Of a stretch of DNA of 64,000 nt, positions 60,491 to 64,000 are shown one piece after another. Both the position numbers and the translations under genes were made by a program. The notes under the pieces were generated by a model that saw nothing but the letters and a program-made list of their open reading frames with translations, searched no databases and had not been told where the DNA came from. Source of the stretch: Palsa-89 sp963824345 (GTDB lineage: Bacteria > Acidobacteriota > Terriglobia > Bryobacterales > Bryobacteraceae); the NCBI GenBank assembly GCA_963824345.1, contig CAWGOZ010000002.1, positions 558,001-622,000 of the forward strand. The letters run 5' to 3'. Each line of letters opens with the position of its first letter. The stretch's first letter is position 1.

Positions 60491-60919
60491 TTAACGTTTG
60501 GTCGCCACGGGCGGAAAGCGTCTCAGATACTCCCGAAGCTCGTCGCGCACCTTGCGAAACAGCGTGAGCCGCTGCTCTTCGGAGCCCTGGAGAGCTGCGG
60601 GGTCCTCAAAGTTGTGGTGGATATTAGCCGTCTTGCCCGGGAAGATGGGGCAACTCTCCTTCGCGTTGTCGCAGACGGTTAAAACGTAGTCGAACTGCTG
60701 GCCGGCGAACTCTTCCAGGCCTTTGGACCGCTGGCCGGAAATATCGATGCCCAATTCACCCATTACCGCGATCGCTTCGGGGCGGACGCGGCTCGGCTTG
60801 GTCCCGGCGCTATACACGTCGAACCGCCCGCCTGCATCGTGACGCAAAAGGCCCTCTCCCATTTGGCTCCGGGCTGAATTTCCGGTACACAGGATGAGGA
60901 TTCGTATCTTATCAGGCAT
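60491..60919 (-). CDS. arsC: Arsenate reductase ArsC (thioredoxin-coupled, LMW-PTP fold)
   Basis: The 142-aa protein has the P-loop CTGNSARS (nucleophilic Cys) and a second Cys pair, VCDNAKESCPIF, used to relay the disulfide to thioredoxin. DP near the C-terminus (NFEDPAAL) completes the fold. It reduces arsenate to arsenite. It overlaps the aquaporin gene by 8 nt and is last in the arsR-arsM-aqpS-arsC run. Confidence 0.94.
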   Translation of the reverse strand: MPDKIRILILCTGNSARSQMGEGLLRHDAGGRFDVYSAGTKPSRVRPEAIAVMGELGIDISGQRSKGLEEFAGQQFDYVLTVCDNAKESCPIFPGKTANIHHNFEDPAALQGSEEQRLTLFRKVRDELREYLRRFPPVATKR

Positions 60920-61619
60920 GGGTATTTTCTCTGTGCGGGCGGGCTACGCCAAAATTGGCGGCGTCCTTGGGAAGATCAGGCGCCAGCCACCGAAATAGGA
61001 GGGTTGCGGCCATGGCCCCGGTGAGCTGCGCCACGATGAAGCCAGGAGCGTCTGCCGGTCGGATGCCCGTAAAGGTATCGGATGCAGCTCGGGCCAGCGT
61101 GACTGCCGGGTTGGCAAACGAGGTAGAGGACGTAAACCAGTAACCAGCCGTGATGTAGGCTCCCACAGCGAACGGTACCGCCGACGATCGCAGACGGACG
61201 CATCCCCAGATCACCGACAGAAGCCCGAACGTAGCTACAAACTCGCTAAAGACCTGCGCGCTTCCGGCCCGGACGTGCCGCGAGGCCAAGAACAGCGGCT
61301 GGCCGAACATCATGTGAGCGGCCGCGACTCCGCCGAACGCACCGGCGACCTGAGCGGCGATATAAACCGGCGTTTCGCGCCAAGGTAAACCGCTCTGTGA
61401 TGCGTCAGCCAGGGTGACGGCGGGGTTGAAGTGCGCTCCAGAAATGGGGCCGAACGTGAGGATCAATGCCACCAGGATCGCGCCGGTCGCCATCGTATTC
61501 GCTAGCAGCGCGATGGCGATATTTCCCCCTGCCAAACGTTCTCCCATGATGCCGGAGCCTACGACGGTGGCCAACAGGAAGGCAGTTCCGAGCGCCTCAG
61601 CTACAGCACGCCGGACCAC
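60912..61619 (-). CDS. aqpS: Aquaporin-family channel (AqpS-like, arsenite exit)
   Basis: This 235-aa six-helix MIP protein has two NPA motifs, HFNPAVTLADA and FANPAVTLARA. AqpS in rhizobial ars operons lets arsenite produced by ArsC leave by diffusion. The start is uncertain: the GTG at 61619 has AAGGAG just upstream, inside the end of arsM, while another GTG at 61643 has no good site. It overlaps arsC by 8 nt. No ArsB or Acr3 pump is present in the window. Confidence 0.85.
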   Translation of the reverse strand: MVRRAVAEALGTAFLLATVVGSGIMGERLAGGNIAIALLANTMATGAILVALILTFGPISGAHFNPAVTLADASQSGLPWRETPVYIAAQVAGAFGGVAAAHMMFGQPLFLASRHVRAGSAQVFSEFVATFGLLSVIWGCVRLRSSAVPFAVGAYITAGYWFTSSTSFANPAVTLARAASDTFTGIRPADAPGFIVAQLTGAMAATLLFRWLAPDLPKDAANFGVARPHRENTHA

Positions 61620-61620
61620 A

Positions 61621-62466
61621 TCACTCCTTGGGAGGGGTTTCACGGCTGGGTTTGAAGGCTCTGATAAATGCGCTCATGAATTTGTTTTCCACTTGCGGCG
61701 CGATCGCATCCGCGTCAATGCCTTCCCCGGTCAGGAACCGCCGGGCGTCTTCGATGCTGTAGACGCGGGTCGGCTCAATGTCGATGCCGTCGAATCCGGC
61801 GTCGGCGAGCTTGCTGATGTATTCGTGATCGTGAAGCGCGCCGGCGATGCAGCCGACCCACATTTCCATGCTGCGGCGGACCTCGCCCGGGACATCGCCT
61901 CGCACCACTACATCGGAAACGGCGAAACGACCGCCAGGCTTCAGGACGCGAAACGCCTCGCGCAATACGCGATCTTTATCGGCCGAGAGATTAATGACGC
62001 AGTTAGAAATGACGACATCCACTGAATCGTCGGGCAGAGGAATGTTTTCGATTTCGCCTTTGAGAAACTCCACGTTCTCGACACCGGCCTTGCGCTGATT
62101 CTCGCGGGCCAGAGCGAGCATTTCGTCGGTCATATCGAGACCGTAGGCTTTGCCGGTGGGGCCGACGCGCCGGGCGGAGAGAAGCACGTCAATGCCGCCG
62201 CCGGAACCGAGGTCGAGCACCGTTTCGCCGGCGTTCAATTTGGTCAGGGCGGTCGGATTGCCGCAGCCAAGGGATGCCCGAGCTGCATTTTCGGGAATTT
62301 GCCCGGTCTCGCCGACAGAGTACAAATTCGAAGTGATGGGATCGACGCCGCATCCGTCAAGGCTCGCGCTTGCGCCACAGCAAGAGCTGCCTCCGCTAGC
62401 CACGCGCAAGGCGGCCTCGCCGTATGTGGCTTTCACGATCTCTTTGATATCCACCGATTCCCTCAT
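61621..62466 (-). CDS. arsM: Arsenite methyltransferase ArsM
   Basis: The 281-aa SAM-dependent enzyme has VLDLGSGGGIDVLLSA, SNCVINLSADKDRVL and several Cys (GGSSCCGASA, LGCGNP, ISNCVINL, MWVGCIAG) that bind As(III). It methylates arsenite to volatile or less toxic forms. ATG 62466 overlaps the arsR stop (ATGA). An extended frame to 62520 would lie inside arsR. Confidence 0.95.
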   Translation of the reverse strand: MRESVDIKEIVKATYGEAALRVASGGSSCCGASASLDGCGVDPITSNLYSVGETGQIPENAARASLGCGNPTALTKLNAGETVLDLGSGGGIDVLLSARRVGPTGKAYGLDMTDEMLALARENQRKAGVENVEFLKGEIENIPLPDDSVDVVISNCVINLSADKDRVLREAFRVLKPGGRFAVSDVVVRGDVPGEVRRSMEMWVGCIAGALHDHEYISKLADAGFDGIDIEPTRVYSIEDARRFLTGEGIDADAIAPQVENKFMSAFIRAFKPSRETPPKE

Positions 62467-62831
62467 TTGCACAACGTAACAATGGCCTCCGGCTTCACTG
62501 CCTTGTTGCGAGTGCAGCACTCAGCATAGAGAAAGCCCAGCAGCTGGGACAGCGCTTCCGTATTCGCGGAGTAGCAGAGGAACGTGCTCTCGCGGCGCAC
62601 CTTCACCAGATCCTCGTTCTTGAGTTTCTCGAGATGGTGCGAAAGGGTGGAGTTGGGGATGCCAAGCTCGGTTTGGATTTCGCCAACCACCAGGCCGTCC
62701 GGGTGGGCGGAGAGCAGGAGCTGCATAATTCGCAGGCGCGGTTCTGTTCCCATGGCCGTGAACATGTCGGCGTACCTGGCAACCTGCTCAGCGGTACTTT
62801 TCGATTTGGCGGCGGATTTGACGGCGGCCAT
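62463..62831 (-). CDS. arsR: ArsR arsenic-responsive repressor
   Basis: The 122-aa winged-helix repressor reads MFTAMGTEPRLRIMQLLLSA, VGEIQTELGIPNSTLSHHLE and VRRESTFLCYSANTEAL. C-terminal cysteines FLYAECCTRN resemble the C-terminal CC pair used for As(III) sensing in AfArsR. It represses its own operon; a palindrome overlaps its start codon. Confidence 0.92.
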   Translation of the reverse strand: MAAVKSAAKSKSTAEQVARYADMFTAMGTEPRLRIMQLLLSAHPDGLVVGEIQTELGIPNSTLSHHLEKLKNEDLVKVRRESTFLCYSANTEALSQLLGFLYAECCTRNKAVKPEAIVTLCK

Positions 62832-62865
62832 ATTTCGACAATAGCAGAAATATAGAAACTGTCAA
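62830..62865 (-). promoter_or_regulatory. arsR promoter and operator
   Basis: On the minus strand TTGACA (62865-62860), a 16-bp spacer and TATTGT (62843-62838) form a promoter. An inverted repeat ATATTTC (62830-62836) and GAAATAT (62847-62853) brackets the -10 and reaches the ATG, a typical ArsR site. Transcription would start at or very near the ATG. Confidence 0.65.
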
Positions 62866-62925
62866 GGAACTCGCTCTCTTGTGGTAAGTTATCTAACGGT
62901 CCCTCACAAGGAGAATTTCACACAC

Positions 62926-63411
62926 ATGAAACTGACTCGTTCTTTCGTTCTCACGGCGGCGGCTGTGGCCATGTCGGCCGGCGCGTTCGCCCAGCTTCCC
63001 ACCCAGAAGATGCTGACTATCGATGTGGCCGAGAGCATCGCCCAGGAATCCATGGCGAAATGCCGCGCCGACGGTTATAAAGTCACCGTGACCGTGGTAG
63101 ACAGCGGCAACGTCTTGAAAGCGTTCCTGCGCGACGATGGGGCGGGCAACGGCACGGTGGAAATGGGACGCCTGAAAGCCAATAGCGTGATGGCGTTTGG
63201 ACGGCCGTCCGGGCCTCCGCCGAATCTGCCTGCCGGCGCTCCCGTCCCCCCACCCGTGCTGCCTGGCACTGTGAACGCGATGGGCGGCATACCGATCAAG
63301 GTTGGCGATCAGCTGATCGGCGCGGTATCGGTGAGCGGGGCTCCGGGCGGGGAGAAAGACGCCGCCTGCGCCAACGCGGCGCTGGCCAAGGTCGCCGACA
63401 AGTTGAAGTAA
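62926..63411 (+). CDS. Secreted GlcG/HbpS-like protein
   Basis: The 161-aa product has a signal peptide (LTRSFVLTAAAVAMSAGAFA) and the GlcG/HbpS fold: AESIAQESMAKCRADGYKVT, VTVVDSGNVLKAFLRDDGAG, and the end GVIPIKVGDQLIGAVSVSG-like pattern followed by DAACANAALAKVADKL. A Pro-rich insertion (PSGPPPNLPAGAPVPPPVLP) interrupts the domain. Relatives bind haem or small ligands. ATG 62926 has AAGGAG 12 nt upstream; an earlier in-frame start at 62881 lacks one. It is divergent from arsR. Confidence 0.75.
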   Translation: MKLTRSFVLTAAAVAMSAGAFAQLPTQKMLTIDVAESIAQESMAKCRADGYKVTVTVVDSGNVLKAFLRDDGAGNGTVEMGRLKANSVMAFGRPSGPPPNLPAGAPVPPPVLPGTVNAMGGIPIKVGDQLIGAVSVSGAPGGEKDAACANAALAKVADKLK

Positions 63412-63463
63412 AGTTGTCAACGGGGCGTCGCTTCGGCGCAATTCGTTCACCAGGAGGCTATCT

Positions 63464-63850
63464 TTGTCCGTTCGATTGTCTCTGTGCGTTCCGGCCCTGT
63501 TGGCCAGTTTGGCCGCGCTGGCCTCCGGGGCCGAAGTGCAAGGAATTCTGATCGATCAAATGTGCTCATCGAAGGCCGAGGTGCATATCGTGGCCGGTCC
63601 GCGGCTGGAGGGCGGCATGATCGTGGCCGAAGCCCATACGCGGCAGTGCGCGCTTATGCCCGAATGCCAGAAGAGCGGTTACGGCGTCTTCACGTACGAT
63701 AACAAATTCTTGAAATTCGACGGGGCCGGCAGCCGCAAAGCTTTGGCCATGCTGCGCGCGTCCAAGAAAGAAGACGACCTGAAGGTGGAAGTGACCGGCG
63801 AAATTCAGGGCGATACGATCAAGGTCGCGAGCCTGAAATTCATCGAGTAG
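63464..63850 (+). CDS. Small secreted protein of unknown function
   Basis: The 128-aa product has a signal peptide (LSLCVPALLASLAALASG) and a beta-rich body with three Cys (DQMCSSKAEV, RQCALMPECQKSGYG), ending VTGEIQGDTIKVASLKFIE. TTG start 63464 follows AGGAGG by 6 nt. It lies 52 bp after the GlcG/HbpS-like gene on the same strand. No family is named. Confidence 0.65.
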   Translation: MSVRLSLCVPALLASLAALASGAEVQGILIDQMCSSKAEVHIVAGPRLEGGMIVAEAHTRQCALMPECQKSGYGVFTYDNKFLKFDGAGSRKALAMLRASKKEDDLKVEVTGEIQGDTIKVASLKFIE

Positions 63851-64000
63851 CAGGCGGACCAAGACGGTATACGCTCCAGCCCTCCAGCCCGGGCTCTTCG
63901 ATCAATGGTTTGTCCTGAAGCAACGCCCGGAGAATCGCGGCGCGAGGCCTATGTCTCGGTGGGAAGGCGACCAATTGGGAGCCCGAAGGAAGTCCCGCGG
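63840..64000 (-). CDS. Partial ORF running off the right edge
   Basis: On the minus strand an open frame enters from the right edge and ends at TGA (63842-63840). It reads PRAAILRALLQDKPLIEEPG then LEGWSVYRLGPPATR, a protein-like C-terminus. It overlaps the small secreted-protein gene by 11 bp. The family cannot be told from 52 residues. Confidence 0.35.
   Translation of the reverse strand, partial: AGLPSGSQLVAFPPRHRPRAAILRALLQDKPLIEEPGLEGWSVYRLGPPATR

Overview
The window is GC-rich bacterial chromosome. It most resembles an Acidobacteriota genome of the Solibacter/Bryobacter type. This inference rests on two tandem TonB-dependent receptors of about 1,210 residues with an N-terminal carboxypeptidase-regulatory domain, the DUF3300/DUF2950 pair, DUF4252 proteins behind an ECF sigma factor, a winged-helix/TPR regulator, and PQQ biosynthesis linked to a quinoprotein dehydrogenase. 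No rRNA, tRNA, CRISPR array or recognisable IS transposase was seen.

Layout. 0-3 kb: the 3' end of pqqA followed by pqqBCDE, mostly joined by ATGA overlaps. 3-13 kb: a NarL-type two-component pair, a Ste24-like protease, outer-membrane proteins, a His-rich NicO metal transporter, an M13 peptidase, a MacB-like permease and a TPR protein. 13-18 kb: a frameshifted P1-family aminopeptidase, deoC, a GAF-GAF-SpoIIE phosphatase and lysA. 18.3-22.5 kb: an accessory stretch with a two-TM (SLATT-like) protein overlapping a proline-rich partner, then a roughly 3-kb segment bounded by two nearly identical 225-bp direct repeats. That segment holds HicB, a decayed hicA/UPF0175 junction, a Doc-like protein with its small upstream partner, and an S1C protease. 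22.5-29 kb: a DsbA-like protein, an M28-PDZ peptidase, an ECF sigma factor with a membrane partner, a cytochrome c, a cupin and an old yellow enzyme. 29.2-32.4 kb: a small membrane ORF, DUF2277, and an ArsR-type operon with a triple-SRPBCC fusion, DoxX and SnoaL, preceded by a three-half-site operator. 32.4-42 kb: a PQQ dehydrogenase and the two TonB-dependent receptors. 42-46 kb: a winged-helix/TPR regulator and hpaE-hpaD. 46-49 kb: an ECF sigma operon with DUF4252 proteins. 48.7-52.6 kb (minus strand): a complete bufferin-type locus. 52.7-58 kb: a VTT protein, a sedolisin, an M48 protease, a class V aminotransferase, and a BrnT/HTH toxin-antitoxin remnant. 58-64 kb: DUF2950/DUF3300, an arsR-arsM-aqpS-arsC operon, a GlcG/HbpS-like protein and a small secreted protein.

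How genes work together. pqqA-E would make the cofactor of the quinoprotein dehydrogenase at 32.4-34.3 kb. The sigma/NrsF pair at 51.3-52.6 kb probably controls the downstream Cys-rich bufferin precursor, its MNIO (DUF692) modifying enzyme, its DUF2063 partner and DoxX, giving a metal-sequestering response. The arsenic operon combines reduction, methylation and channel-mediated exit, with no pump gene visible. The least explained material is the two-TM/proline-rich pair and the repeat-bounded segment next to it. Several toxin-antitoxin loci (hicAB, UPF0175, brnT) are visibly eroded, with the regulatory or antitoxin half better preserved than the toxin in hicAB and brnT.
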